DNA of 64,000 nucleotides from the NCBI GenBank assembly GCA_000421065.1, contig ATWD01000001.1:2286001-2350000 (forward strand), read 5' to 3'. Below, piece after piece: positions 7,267 to 17,049 of this stretch. Numbering within the stretch: position 1 is the first letter of the stretch; every line of letters starts with the position of its first letter. This stretch comes from Acidobacteriaceae bacterium TAA 166. GTDB lineage: Bacteria; Acidobacteriota; Terriglobia; Terriglobales; Acidobacteriaceae. The position numbers were made by a program, and so were the translations under genes. Below the pieces are notes generated by a model. It saw only the letters and a program-made list of their open reading frames with translations, was not told the DNA's origin and did not search any database.

Positions 7267-7833
7267 ATGAGCGACCTTGCCAATCCCATCTATTCAACAC
7301 AGGTTGTCTTCGATACGGAAGACGGCACGCTCGACTTTGAGAGCCTGTATGCCGCGCATCGTCCAAAGCTGATTCACTCGCTTATCCGGCTTGGCGTGGA
7401 TGCCGTCGAAGCGGAAGACATTACGCAGGATGTCTTTCTTCGCACCATTGATCCGGCGAGGCATCATGCGCCAGTCCGCAATTTCTTCGGATGGCTCACG
7501 ACCTCCGCGAAGAACCTTGCAATCACACTTCACCATCGCGGACAACGCGAGGTATTGGCCGCACCTGTCTATTGGAAGCAATGGGAAGATACCTTGCCCG
7601 ATCCGGCGCAGGACGTGCTTACCTCTCTTGAAGAATGGCAGCGAAAAGACGAGATGCTACGGGCGCTCTCCAAGCTGACTTACCGTGAGCAGCAATGTAT
7701 CCTGATGCGCGGCCAGGGAAAGACCTTTCAGGAGACTGCCGACTCTCTTGGGATCACCTTACGCAAGGCGATGTACGCTAGTGAGACGGCGCTCAGGAAG
7801 TTGCAGCGTGAGTTGCAGGGTCCGGCCCTCTGA
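7267..7833 (+). CDS. ECF-type RNA polymerase sigma factor (cassette 1)
   Basis: A 188-residue sigma factor. Region 2 spans about 24-92 (SLYAAHRPKLIHSLI...AEDITQDVFLRT...FFGWLTTSAKNLAI). Region 4 spans about 128-183 (LSKLTYREQQCILMRGQGKTFQETADSLGITLRKAMYASETAL), a helix-turn-helix for the -35 element. It is followed after 5 bases by a zinc-finger anti-sigma gene and then by a TonB receptor operon. By analogy to cell-surface signalling it would switch on receptor genes when released. A close paralogue lies at 25824-26441. The ribosome binding site is weak. Confidence 0.88.
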   Translation: MSDLANPIYSTQVVFDTEDGTLDFESLYAAHRPKLIHSLIRLGVDAVEAEDITQDVFLRTIDPARHHAPVRNFFGWLTTSAKNLAITLHHRGQREVLAAPVYWKQWEDTLPDPAQDVLTSLEEWQRKDEMLRALSKLTYREQQCILMRGQGKTFQETADSLGITLRKAMYASETALRKLQRELQGPAL

Positions 7834-7838
7834 TAGCG

Positions 7839-9284
7839 ATGCGTTCGGAACATCCAGAGTTACAAGAACTGATATTGTGGCAGAGCGGCGAGCTGGCCTC
7901 GGACAAGAGCGCCATCGTCGAGGCGCATCTGGACAACTGTGAGACATGCCGAAACAAGGTCGAGAGTATGCGCTCGATCTACAGCCGAGCCGCACAGATA
8001 GATCCCGCCGCCCTCCGTCGTAAGAAGTCTCCTGGCAAAGTCTTCATGGCGGGCACATCGGCTGTGGTCATTGCCGCGCTCGTGTTTATGAGTGTGACCG
8101 AATGGGTGCCGGAAGCCCGCGCCGATTCGTTACTGGCAAAGGCAGTGCAGCAAGAGAACGCCGAGGCTCCGCATGGATTGCGTGTGCGTAGCGGAACAGA
8201 GAGCTGCCTGGTCAACCCGCAGTGGGCGGTCTATGACAGGGCCAGCAATCAGACTTTTTGCAACACCGTCTCCGCGAATCTTCGCTCGGCAGGATGGGGA
8301 TGGAATGATCTTCTCTCGGCAAAGAGCTTCGAGCACTGGAGAACATCGCTCAAGAAAAAGCATGATTCCATCCATAAGCTCGCGGATACAACTGAAGTAA
8401 GAACCGATACGGGGGAAGGCACGATCCGCGAAGCGGCAATTCGTCTGCGCTCCGCCGATTACCAACCTGTATCGGCCCGCTTTCAGTTTGCAGGGGCTAA
8501 TGGGCAGGACTCCGAGATCGAGGTCGAGGAAGGCTCTCCGTCGGACGTGCCGATGGAGACGGCCCGCTCCATTCCAGCTCCCACGAGAGCGCCGCAACCT
8601 CACACACCACAGCAGCCCGCGATTCTTGATGCTCTGGACGAGGCCGAGGCGAGAACACGGCTTGCGCTCCATCAAGCGGGCGCGGATACAAATGTGTTGC
8701 TTGCCGTCGAGAGACAGGCGGGTGCAATTAAGGTGTGGGGGGTTGTGCCGACGCAGACAACAAAATCTGTCGTGCTCGCGGCACTCGAAAACATCCCATC
8801 TATACAGCTCTCCGTGTTGACAGAGGCAGAGCAGGAACAGTCTCATGCTCCGTTGCCGTGGCAGTCGTTCCACGGCGATGCTGTGCCACTGGCGGCGAGC
8901 CAGATGCAAAGCCTGTTTCAGAATGATCCTCAAGAACATGAGCGATTTCTGAGCGGCATCGACACCACGACGCGCCGCTTAGTGGGAGAAGCCCGGACAC
9001 GAGATGCGCTCCTGCGTCTTGCGATGCGGATTGATTACTCAGAGTATGCAAAACCGCTTCAGGAAGCGGCGACCGAGATCGCAGCTCAGATGGCGGTCGA
9101 TATGACATCGCTTGCCCAACAGTTGCAGCCGTTGGTCCCGCTGACAGTGAAACGCCGCGCCTTGACCTTTCAGCAGGCGGAACAGCTCTACACGTTGACA
9201 CACGAGGTCGCGTTCATGAGCAGGAACCAGGGCGGACTCTCCCTCGATGATGCGCTCTCCCGGATCAAGGCACTTCTGGCCTGA
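7839..9284 (+). CDS. Membrane anti-sigma factor with N-terminal zinc finger (cassette 1)
   Basis: A 481-residue protein. HLDNCETC (about 30-37) is the H-x3-C-x2-C zinc-binding anti-sigma motif. One membrane segment follows (about 69-88, FMAGTSAVVIAALVFMSV), then about 390 residues predicted outside the membrane with no recognised domain. Topology fits a single-pass protein that holds the sigma factor in the cytoplasm and senses in the periplasm. The large C-terminal part is unlike FecR and is shared only with the paralogue at 26456-27964, including KVWGVVPT near the middle. It is the likely place for the signal input, perhaps the receptor. Confidence 0.75.
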   Translation: MRSEHPELQELILWQSGELASDKSAIVEAHLDNCETCRNKVESMRSIYSRAAQIDPAALRRKKSPGKVFMAGTSAVVIAALVFMSVTEWVPEARADSLLAKAVQQENAEAPHGLRVRSGTESCLVNPQWAVYDRASNQTFCNTVSANLRSAGWGWNDLLSAKSFEHWRTSLKKKHDSIHKLADTTEVRTDTGEGTIREAAIRLRSADYQPVSARFQFAGANGQDSEIEVEEGSPSDVPMETARSIPAPTRAPQPHTPQQPAILDALDEAEARTRLALHQAGADTNVLLAVERQAGAIKVWGVVPTQTTKSVVLAALENIPSIQLSVLTEAEQEQSHAPLPWQSFHGDAVPLAASQMQSLFQNDPQEHERFLSGIDTTTRRLVGEARTRDALLRLAMRIDYSEYAKPLQEAATEIAAQMAVDMTSLAQQLQPLVPLTVKRRALTFQQAEQLYTLTHEVAFMSRNQGGLSLDDALSRIKALLA

Positions 9285-9353
9285 ATCGGCCAGCTTCACC
9301 AAGAGTTATCCACAGGTTTGTAGAAACGTCGTCGCTCATTGGTCTTAACAGTA

Positions 9354-9374
9354 GAGGCGCAAAAAATGCGCCTC
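9354..9374 (+). other. Extra hairpin before leader copy 2
   Basis: GAGGCGCA-AAAAA-TGCGCCTC, a perfect 8-bp stem with an A-rich loop directly 5' of the leader motif of the first receptor gene. No T-run follows. The other leader copies lack it. Confidence 0.55.
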
Positions 9375-9375
9375 C

Positions 9376-9426
9376 GTGCATGGTGTGTCTTCTTTGGCGA
9401 AGCAGAACCCCATGTGCCGAGATCGA
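9376..9426 (+). promoter_or_regulatory. Structured leader motif, copy 2 (TonB receptor 1)
   Basis: The stem GTGCATGG/CCATGTGC (9376-9383 with about 9410-9417) pairs fully with two G-U pairs. The loop holds GTCTTCTTTGGCGAAGCA, and GAGATCGA follows at 9419-9426. AAAGGTG, the presumed ribosome binding site, begins 8 bases later, close enough for the fold to influence translation. Confidence 0.6.
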
Positions 9427-9448
9427 TGGATCGAAAGGTGATGATGAA

Positions 9449-12400
9449 ATGGACTTCCCGGATCGGAAGCGTGCGGCTGTCCCGGCACGTTTTGCAAGTC
9501 TCTACTCTCTTAGCGTTCTGTTGTTCTTCCTCATGGTCTGTGGTTCGGTTGCTAACGCGCAGAGCGCCGCGCTCGGCGGTGTCGTCATGGACCCTTCCTC
9601 CGCGATGGTTCGTGATGCCCAGGTCACAGTGACGAACCAACGGACTTCCGTCGCTCTGCATACCAAGACCAACGGCTCGGGCCTGTACAGCGTTCCGTTC
9701 ATCCAACCGGGGTTGTACACACTGGCGGTCGAAGCTCCCGGATTCAAACGCTACGAGCGCACCGGCATCACCATCGAGACCGCGCAAACCATAGCGATTG
9801 ATGTCCGGTTGCAGCTCGGGGAAACGTCTCAGTCGGTAACGGTGGATGGCAGCGGTGCTCAACTCAATATGACTGACGCTACCGTGAACACAGTTATTAA
9901 TCGGCAGTTTGTCGAGAATATGCCGCTAAGTGGACGCAGCTTCCAGCCCCTCTTGACACTGATTCCCGGTGTGAATCAGGTGCCGATTCCCCAAGGGACA
10001 GGCAACGGATACAGTGGCGAATTTACAGTCAATGGACAGCGCTCCGAGGCTAACTACTTCACAGTTGATGGGGTAGGTGTGAATACAGGAATTTATACCA
10101 GCAACTCCGTGGGTTCCGGGACGGGATTTGCGGGTACAACTCTCCAAGAAACCGCACTTGGAACTACTCAAAGTCTTATTTCGGTTGATGCTCTCGAAGA
10201 ATTCAATGCTCAAACCTCATCGTACTCGGCGGAATATGGGCGAACCCCAGGCGGACAGTTCTCGCTTAGTAGTCGCGCTGGCACCAATAGTTTCCACGGC
10301 TCCGTATACGACTACTTCCGTAATGGCGCTACCAGTGCAAATGCGTGGTTCAACAATTATTATGACCAGCCGCGCCTCGAAGAACATCAGAACGATTTCG
10401 GCGGTACATTGGGTGGTCCGATTATCGTCCCCGGACTTTACAACGGACACGACAAGAGCTTTTTCTTCTTTTCCTACGAAGGGCTTCGCCTAAGGAATCC
10501 TGTTGCTGCCGACCTCACGGCAGTCCCATCGGTCGCGCTACGAGAAGCTGCCGCACCGGGTATCAAAGCACTAATCGAAGGTTTTCCTTTGCCCTTGGCA
10601 AATGCTGCTGACCTTGGAGCAGGTATGTCTGCTTTTACTTCTGGTTACGTCTCTCCTGGAAGCCTCGACACGTTAAGTCTGCGACTCGACGAGCACTTTG
10701 GCGAACACTTGCTTCTCTTCGGACGTATGAGCTACTCACCTTCCAGTGTTCTAACGAGATCAAGCTATAACCTTGCCAACCCGAGCAATCTTTACGGCAC
10801 CGTTGGATCAGTGACGCTAGGGGCGACCGCTACATTAAGCGCTCAAGCTTCCAACGATTTGCGCTTCAACTTCACAAGAAATAAGCAAAAAAATGTTTCC
10901 TACATTGACGATTTCGGAGGGGCCACACCGTACTCCAATTCTGTGTTGCCTGGTTTGTCGAATAGTGATGGTGCCGGGTTATATCTTTTGACAACCGCAC
11001 TCGATCCTTTTACCAATACAGTTAACTCTCGATCAAGACAACGCCAAATTAATCTCGTTGATGTTTTCAGAATCATCAAGGACAAACACTCATTGAGCTT
11101 TGGATTTGACTATCGCGGTCTCTTCAACTCGCAGAGCGTATATAGCAACTGGGAATATGCGTTTGCCTTCAGCGAACAAAGCATAACAAGTGGCAGTTTG
11201 GATGGTTCGGTACTCAAGAAGTTTGGTGCCGCTCCGCATCCCGTCTATCAAAACTATTCCGCATTTGCACAAGACAACTGGAAGGCTACGTCCCGTCTGT
11301 CGATCTCTATGGGACTCCGTTGGGAAGTGAATCCTCCTCCCACCGACTCAAGGGGCAATAATCCGTATACGGTCGATCAGGTGACGAACCTTGCGACAAC
11401 ACAGCTTGCGCCTGAGGGTACGCCGCTTTGGAAGACGACGTATGGCAATTTCGCGCCGCGCCTTGGCGTGGCATGGCAAGCCCACCAACAACCAGGTCAC
11501 GAAACGATTGTTAGGGGCGGAGGTGGTGTCTTCTTCGATTTAGGAACGACGAATGGTTCAAATGGCTATGCTGGTCCGGGATTTATAAGCACGACGTCCA
11601 TTTCTTCTGGCCCTTTTCCATTTTCCGCACAGGACGTCCAGAATGCTCCCGCTCCAAATGCCAATCCACCCTACACGGCCGGAGTTACTGCCTACAATCC
11701 TCATTACCAACTGCCGTACACGTGGCAATGGAATTTGGCGGTGGAGCAAGCGCTTGGTACTCGTCAGTCCATGACTCTAACCTATATTGGATCTGCTGGA
11801 AAAAGACTTCCTGCCGCCAAGTTTCTTTACCCAGACCTCTTTAACAACCCATATTTTTCCGAGGGCTATGGCCTTCAACTAGGAACCAACGATGCGTCTT
11901 CGAGCTATTCGGCGCTCCAGGTTCAGTATCAGAGGACGCTGGCCAATGGGCTGCAAGCCTTAGTGAATTACACATGGTCACACTCGCTGGACGATACAAG
12001 CACCAATTCAATCGCCAATGAACTAGAGCACGCGAGTTCCGATTTCGATGTTCGCAATGCCTTCAATGCTGCTATCACCTATGACATTCCCTCCATCCAT
12101 AGCAACCGGATTATCGATGCTGCTGTGAACCATTGGAGCTTCGATACTCGGTTCACCGCCCGATCAGCAGTTCCGGTCGATATCGTGTCGAATCAAGGAA
12201 ATGACGTTGCAACTGGAATGGCTCTTAACTATCACCCCAACCGCGTTGCTGGTCAGCCTCTTTATATCCATGATTCATCTGTACCAGGAGGCAGGGTTAT
12301 TAATGCTGCGGCCTTCAGCACTCCGACAGACGCAAATGGAAATCCTTTGCCAATAGAAGGGGACGTAAGTCGAAACTACGCGCGCGGATTCGATGCTATC

Positions 12401-12664
12401 CAGAGTGACCTAGCTATACGAAGGGAGTTCCCGATACGCGAAGGTATGGGTGTACAGTTCCGCGCCGAAGCTTTCAATATGCTAAATCATCCGATTTTTG
12501 GAGCGATATATAACCAACTGAATGGGAGCCCAGACAGCACCAGTGGTGCAACGCTCTTCGGACAGGCATATCAGACACTTAATACGACACTCGGTGGACT
12601 GAATGCTCTCTATCAAAGCGGTGGTCCACGTTCTATGCAATTTACCGTGCGGCTTCATTTCTAA
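9449..12664 (+). CDS. TonB-dependent receptor with carboxypeptidase-regulatory-like domain (cassette 1, receptor A)
   Basis: An outer-membrane receptor of 1071 residues. I choose ATG 9449, not an earlier in-frame ATG, because AAAGGTG precedes it and it gives a proper signal peptide (MDFPDRKRAAVPARFASLYS, hydrophobic core, ANAQS). The same AAAGGTGAYGAT context precedes the paralogue at 28122. QSAALGGVVMDPSSAMVRDA starts the CarboxypepD_reg-like domain. A plug region (FTVNGQRSEANYFTVDGVGV) and a long beta-barrel ending in RSMQFTVRLHF follow. Such Oar-like receptors import large ligands with energy from TonB. Its partners, an ECF sigma pair, a PepSY protein and an Rrf2 regulator, point to iron or siderophore uptake by inference. 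Confidence 0.85.
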   Translation: MDFPDRKRAAVPARFASLYSLSVLLFFLMVCGSVANAQSAALGGVVMDPSSAMVRDAQVTVTNQRTSVALHTKTNGSGLYSVPFIQPGLYTLAVEAPGFKRYERTGITIETAQTIAIDVRLQLGETSQSVTVDGSGAQLNMTDATVNTVINRQFVENMPLSGRSFQPLLTLIPGVNQVPIPQGTGNGYSGEFTVNGQRSEANYFTVDGVGVNTGIYTSNSVGSGTGFAGTTLQETALGTTQSLISVDALEEFNAQTSSYSAEYGRTPGGQFSLSSRAGTNSFHGSVYDYFRNGATSANAWFNNYYDQPRLEEHQNDFGGTLGGPIIVPGLYNGHDKSFFFFSYEGLRLRNPVAADLTAVPSVALREAAAPGIKALIEGFPLPLANAADLGAGMSAFTSGYVSPGSLDTLSLRLDEHFGEHLLLFGRMSYSPSSVLTRSSYNLANPSNLYGTVGSVTLGATATLSAQASNDLRFNFTRNKQKNVSYIDDFGGATPYSNSVLPGLSNSDGAGLYLLTTALDPFTNTVNSRSRQRQINLVDVFRIIKDKHSLSFGFDYRGLFNSQSVYSNWEYAFAFSEQSITSGSLDGSVLKKFGAAPHPVYQNYSAFAQDNWKATSRLSISMGLRWEVNPPPTDSRGNNPYTVDQVTNLATTQLAPEGTPLWKTTYGNFAPRLGVAWQAHQQPGHETIVRGGGGVFFDLGTTNGSNGYAGPGFISTTSISSGPFPFSAQDVQNAPAPNANPPYTAGVTAYNPHYQLPYTWQWNLAVEQALGTRQSMTLTYIGSAGKRLPAAKFLYPDLFNNPYFSEGYGLQLGTNDASSSYSALQVQYQRTLANGLQALVNYTWSHSLDDTSTNSIANELEHASSDFDVRNAFNAAITYDIPSIHSNRIIDAAVNHWSFDTRFTARSAVPVDIVSNQGNDVATGMALNYHPNRVAGQPLYIHDSSVPGGRVINAAAFSTPTDANGNPLPIEGDVSRNYARGFDAIQSDLAIRREFPIREGMGVQFRAEAFNMLNHPIFGAIYNQLNGSPDSTSGATLFGQAYQTLNTTLGGLNALYQSGGPRSMQFTVRLHF

Positions 12665-12678
12665 TAGAGGGAGGTCGC

Positions 12679-13854
12679 ATGTTGAGTGCAAAGCGTGTCC
12701 GGCTCTGGTATCGCATTCATAAATGGACAAGCCTAGTCTGCACGGCATTTTTACTAATGTCGTGTATGACTGGTTTGCCCTTGATCTTTGCCAACGAAAT
12801 TGACCATCTGACAGACCATCATGTAAGGGCTGCTGCTCAGCCCGGCAGTGGCAAATCTGCAAGTCTCGATACCCTTGTAGCGATAGGACGCCGTTCTTAC
12901 CCAAACCTAAAAGTGCTCTCGATTGGATGGGATGACGATGAGCCTCGCATCTTTTTGGACATGGCCCCCAGCTTCAATCCAAAGCCGGGTGAGGATCATA
13001 CCTTGATCTTCGACGCTCATACGGGAAGGCTCCTCGAAGAACCGCATGACACGAACAGCTTTATGAGTGTTGTGACCATGCTGCATATCGAAATGTACGC
13101 CGGACTGCCCGGAGAACTCTTTCTCGGCTGCATGGCGATCCTCTTTGTTATTGCGCTTGTATCCGGTGCTGTGGTCTATGGCCCATTTATGAGAAGGCTG
13201 AACTTTGGCACCATCCGTAAGGGGAAATCTCTACGGCTGAAATGGTTTGACCTCCATAATCTTCTAGGAATCGTCACTCTCACTTGGGGGTTGGTTGTGG
13301 GGTCCACGGGCGCGATGAATACGTTGTCGGGTCCACTGTTTGATGTATGGCGCAGCCAGGAAATGCCATATCTTCTTGCTCCATATCGGAACAAGCCCGC
13401 ATTACGCCAGTTGGGATCAGTAGATGCCGCCGTAGAAAAGGCTAAGGCTGCTTTGCCAAACATGGATGCTACGTCAGTGGTGTTCCCCAATGACCTGTTT
13501 GGTAGCCCGCGTCACTACCTGATATGGACTCACGGCAAGACGTCGGTCATGTCCCGACTTTTCACTCCTGTTCTCATTGATGCTCAGACAGGACAACTTA
13601 CCGCAGCGAAAGGACTGCCTTGGTATTTGCGAACGCTGGAAGTCTCGCGCCCTCTGCATTTTGGAGATTACGGCGGAATCCCATTGAAGATCATTTGGGC
13701 GCTCTTCGATATGGCGCTAATTACGGTGCTGCTGAGTGGCGTTTATCTCTGGCTCTCTCGCCGCAAAACGCCGGTCGAAGATGAGCTGAATCGGCTGGTA
13801 AGCCTGGAGGAGTCATCGACCGAATCTCGCAGTGCAGGAGTGCTTGCGCGATGA
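12679..13854 (+). CDS. PepSY-associated transmembrane protein (PiuB-like), cassette 1
   Basis: A 391-residue inner-membrane protein of the PepSY_TM family (COG3182). Four membrane segments are visible: 19-40, about 150-172, about 195-220 and about 345-365. Conserved His positions occur at RIHKWTS, LHIEMYAG, DLHNLLG and LHFGDYGG. PepSY_TM proteins next to siderophore receptors are thought to reduce ferric iron from siderophores in the periplasm, with heme bound by such His residues; that role is inferred here. It follows the receptor by 14 bases and overlaps the next small gene (ATGA). Confidence 0.85.
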   Translation: MLSAKRVRLWYRIHKWTSLVCTAFLLMSCMTGLPLIFANEIDHLTDHHVRAAAQPGSGKSASLDTLVAIGRRSYPNLKVLSIGWDDDEPRIFLDMAPSFNPKPGEDHTLIFDAHTGRLLEEPHDTNSFMSVVTMLHIEMYAGLPGELFLGCMAILFVIALVSGAVVYGPFMRRLNFGTIRKGKSLRLKWFDLHNLLGIVTLTWGLVVGSTGAMNTLSGPLFDVWRSQEMPYLLAPYRNKPALRQLGSVDAAVEKAKAALPNMDATSVVFPNDLFGSPRHYLIWTHGKTSVMSRLFTPVLIDAQTGQLTAAKGLPWYLRTLEVSRPLHFGDYGGIPLKIIWALFDMALITVLLSGVYLWLSRRKTPVEDELNRLVSLEESSTESRSAGVLAR

Positions 13855-14066
13855 GCCATCCGTTTCCGTTCAGCAAAGTTTACGGGGCAGCGATAGTGCT
13901 TGCGGCCATCACCCTGTACGGCTTGCTTTCCGCCTTGTTCGGAGATGGTGTGTGGGACGAGATTGCATGTGTATTTCTTGCCATCCCGCTTGCGGTGATC
14001 GTGTGGAAGTACAGCCGCGCTCGCAAAACCCCATCGCATCGTGTGGAGCGGTTGAATCGCGGTTAG
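13851..14066 (+). CDS. Small two-helix membrane protein beside PepSY (cassette 1)
   Basis: A 71-residue protein with two hydrophobic segments (about 10-29, GAAIVLAAITLYGLLSALFG, and about 37-52) separated by DGVWDEI, and a basic C-terminus. It overlaps the PepSY gene by four bases, and an almost identical partner occurs after the second PepSY gene (32488-32673), so the two are probably one functional unit. Small hydrophobic proteins next to PepSY_TM reductases are common in iron-uptake operons; no specific function is known to me. Confidence 0.7.
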   Translation: MSHPFPFSKVYGAAIVLAAITLYGLLSALFGDGVWDEIACVFLAIPLAVIVWKYSRARKTPSHRVERLNRG

Positions 14067-14077
14067 CAGCATAAACA

Positions 14078-14128
14078 GGATTTCCGTTTCAGTCTGTGGC
14101 GAAGCAGAGGCGGAAATCCAGAGATCGA
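14078..14128 (+). promoter_or_regulatory. Structured leader motif, copy 3 (TonB receptor B)
   Basis: A perfect 9-bp stem GGATTTCCG/CGGAAATCC (14078-14086 with 14111-14119) encloses a loop with GTCTGTGGCGAAGCAG, in which CTG/CAG can also pair. GAGATCGA lies at 14121-14128, one base after the stem. The receptor start codon is 17 bases downstream, so the fold lies right at the translation start. Confidence 0.7.
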
Positions 14129-14145
14129 AATTTGCGGGATGGACG

Positions 14146-17034
14146 ATGAGGAAACTTGTTTATCTGCTCTGCCTATGGATGGGAGTAGCGATGGCGGTGG
14201 CACAGCAACCAACAGGAGCGATTCACGGCGCGATCTTGGATGCGACGGGCGCGGTGATCCCCGGAGCGGCGGTGACGGTGAACGGGCCGGATAACTGGAC
14301 GCGCTCAGTTGTTTCCGACGCGGAAGGCAGATACATTCTGCGCGGTCTTTCTCCCGGCGAATACTCGGTACGCTCCGACGCTACGGGATTCATGCAGCCG
14401 CATGTGGCGCATGTTCATGTTCGCAACGATGCCGTTGCTTTGAACATCACCTTGCAGGTTGAAGGGCACGAAGAGACAGTCACCGTCCAGGGCAATGACC
14501 GCATAACCGTTGGCACCGACCCCGGACAGAACGCCAGCGCAACGCATGTCACTGGTAAAGGTCTCGATTCACTTTCCAATGACCCGGATGATTTCGTGAC
14601 CGACATACAAACTCTCGCCGGACCTTCGGCTGGACTGGAGGGAGCGCAGGTTTACATCGACGGCCTCACGGCGGGCGATGCTGTTCTTCCCGACAAAGCG
14701 GCCATTCAGGAAATCCGCATCAATCAGAATCCCTTTGCGCCGGAGTTCGACTCGATGGGGTTGGGCAGAGTGGAGCTGCTGACAAAGGCAGGAACGGATG
14801 CGTACCACGCGACGGCATTTTTCAACTATGGCGATGCGGTGTTCAATTCTCGCAATCCGTATGCACCCGAAAAGCCGCCGTTCACGCTGAAGCAGTACGG
14901 AGGCAGTGTCAGCGGTCCGATCAACAAAAAGCTGTCCTTTTTCTTCGACCTCAACAAGCGCGACATCGGCAATGGCGCAGTCATCAACGCTGTTACGCTC
15001 GATTCCGGTACGCTCGCCGTTGTCGATCCCTTTACCCAAGTGTTCAGCAGTCCGTTTCGCTTCCTACGAATCAGTCCCCGCGTCGATTACAGGATCAACC
15101 CGAAACATACGCTAATGCTGCGTTACGGCTACACAAAGAATGATTATGACCACTATGGCGTAGGGAGCTTTGATCTTGTCTCGCGGGGTGCCGATGCTCA
15201 TCTTCGAGAGCACGCCGTGCAAGTAACGGAAACGGCGATCCTCTCACCGAAGATTGTTAGCGAGACGAACTTTCTGTTTCTGCATCAGTACCACACGCAT
15301 CAGGCCGACACGACCGGCCCGACGCTCGAAGTTGAAAATGCCTTCAGCGGCGGCCCCGATCCTGAGACATTCTCCAGCTATCTGCACCGTCACTATCAGG
15401 TGCAGAACATCACGACGTTCGGAGAGAATAATCACACCATCCGCATTGGGGCACGGCTCCGCGCCGTCTCGATGGTGGATACGTCCTATGAGAACTTCGG
15501 GGGGACATTTACCTTTGGTGGCGCGTTCGCTCCCATTCTCGATGCGGACAACAATCCCACCATGCTCGGAGTTGTCTGCAATCAAGACGGAACAGCGCAG
15601 AGCGGATGCACGACGATCAGCTCTATCGAGCAGTACCGGCGCACGCTGGTTTTTCAAAAGCAGGGCCTTGGTGCAAGCGCCATTCGGCAGCTCGGCGGCG
15701 GTGCAACGCAGTTCTCCCTGAATGCAGGGCAGCCCGTTACGGATGTTGGCGGAATCGACCTTGGTGTTTTCATTGGGGACGACTGGCGCGTCCGCCCCAA
15801 TCTCACCCTTAGCTATGGCCTTCGCTATGAGACACAGACCAACATCCGCGATCATTCGGACTTCGCACCGCGTCTCGGCTTCGCATGGAACCCGAAGTTT
15901 GCCGGTAAGGAATCGAAAACAGTCATCCGAGGCGGTCTCGGCCTCTTCTATGACCGCTTTTCGGAGTTGAACGTCACGACAGCGCAGCGATACAACGGCA
16001 TCGCGCAACAACAGTACCTCATCTCCAATCCCAACTTTTTTCCGAACATCCCCACGCCAGCGACTCTTGCGCCGCTTTCGCAAAGCCAGGTCATTCAAAC
16101 CATCAGCCCGTCGATGCGAGCACCATATCTGATTCAGAGTGCCATCAGCGTAGAGCGGCAGTTGCCGGGCAACACAACCCTTGCACTCAACTACGTCAAT
16201 ACACACGGCCTGCATCAGTTCCGCTCGCGCAACATCAATGCGCCATTGCCGGGAACATATAGCGGCACGACGGGCAGCGGCATATTCCCGCATCCAGGGC
16301 AGGGACCAATCTACGAGATGGAGTCCGCAGGACTCTTTAATCAGAATGAGTTCATTGCTAACGTCAACACGCGAGTAAGCAAGAACGTCTCGCTGTTCAG
16401 CTCCTATACGCTCAACTATGCCCGGAGCAACACAGATGGCTTGAGCACCTTTCCAGCGAATCAGTATGACTTCGCGGGAGAGTACGGCCCTGCCGAGAAT
16501 GACATCCGGCACCGCTTCTCCCTTGGCGGCTCTGCCTCGCCGCTGTGGAAGCTCGAATTTGCTCCGCTCATCGTGCTTCAAAGCGGAGCACCTTTCAACG
16601 TCACCACGAGCCAGGACATCTACGGAACCGGCCTGCTGAATGCGCGTCCGGGTTTCGCTTCCAGCGCCTCTGTCCCCGGTGTTATCTCCACACGGTACGG
16701 CTTGCTCAATCCCAACCCTGTTGCGGGCGAGAAGATTGTTCCACGTAACTACGGCAGAAGTCCGGGGCAATTCATCGTGAACCTGCGAGTGGCGCGAGAC
16801 TTCAACTTTGGCGAGAAGAACCCGACAGAGAAGGGATTGTTCAGGAGACAGTACACGTTGACCACTGCTGCCTCAGCCCGCAACCTCCTGAATCATGTCA
16901 ATCCGGGGCCGACCATCGGCAACATCAACTCGCCCTTGTTTGGTGAGTCGAATGAGATTGCCGTGGGGACAGGTGCTTATCAGTTCAGCGCCAACAACCG
17001 GCGCTTGGAGTTTGAGGTGAGATTGGGATTTTAG
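14146..17034 (+). CDS. TonB-dependent receptor with carboxypeptidase-regulatory-like domain (cassette 1, receptor B)
   Basis: A 962-residue receptor with signal peptide MRKLVYLLCLWMGVAMAVAQ, a CarboxypepD_reg-like domain (GAIHGAILDATGAVIPGAAV onward), a plug-like region (VYIDGLTAGDAVLPDKAAI; INQNPFAPEFDSMGLGRVEL) and a barrel ending in RLEFEVRLGF. It is clearly diverged from receptors A at 9449 and 28122 and has no counterpart in cassette 2. It has its own copy of the leader motif and runs 15 bases ahead of the Rrf2 gene. Its ligand may differ from that of receptor A. Confidence 0.85.
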   Translation: MRKLVYLLCLWMGVAMAVAQQPTGAIHGAILDATGAVIPGAAVTVNGPDNWTRSVVSDAEGRYILRGLSPGEYSVRSDATGFMQPHVAHVHVRNDAVALNITLQVEGHEETVTVQGNDRITVGTDPGQNASATHVTGKGLDSLSNDPDDFVTDIQTLAGPSAGLEGAQVYIDGLTAGDAVLPDKAAIQEIRINQNPFAPEFDSMGLGRVELLTKAGTDAYHATAFFNYGDAVFNSRNPYAPEKPPFTLKQYGGSVSGPINKKLSFFFDLNKRDIGNGAVINAVTLDSGTLAVVDPFTQVFSSPFRFLRISPRVDYRINPKHTLMLRYGYTKNDYDHYGVGSFDLVSRGADAHLREHAVQVTETAILSPKIVSETNFLFLHQYHTHQADTTGPTLEVENAFSGGPDPETFSSYLHRHYQVQNITTFGENNHTIRIGARLRAVSMVDTSYENFGGTFTFGGAFAPILDADNNPTMLGVVCNQDGTAQSGCTTISSIEQYRRTLVFQKQGLGASAIRQLGGGATQFSLNAGQPVTDVGGIDLGVFIGDDWRVRPNLTLSYGLRYETQTNIRDHSDFAPRLGFAWNPKFAGKESKTVIRGGLGLFYDRFSELNVTTAQRYNGIAQQQYLISNPNFFPNIPTPATLAPLSQSQVIQTISPSMRAPYLIQSAISVERQLPGNTTLALNYVNTHGLHQFRSRNINAPLPGTYSGTTGSGIFPHPGQGPIYEMESAGLFNQNEFIANVNTRVSKNVSLFSSYTLNYARSNTDGLSTFPANQYDFAGEYGPAENDIRHRFSLGGSASPLWKLEFAPLIVLQSGAPFNVTTSQDIYGTGLLNARPGFASSASVPGVISTRYGLLNPNPVAGEKIVPRNYGRSPGQFIVNLRVARDFNFGEKNPTEKGLFRRQYTLTTAASARNLLNHVNPGPTIGNINSPLFGESNEIAVGTGAYQFSANNRRLEFEVRLGF

Positions 17035-17049
17035 ATATAGGAGCAAACT

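Noticed and set aside
15244-16770. A 508-codon frame on the minus strand
   Set aside because: Antisense to TonB receptor B; no motif or ribosome binding site.
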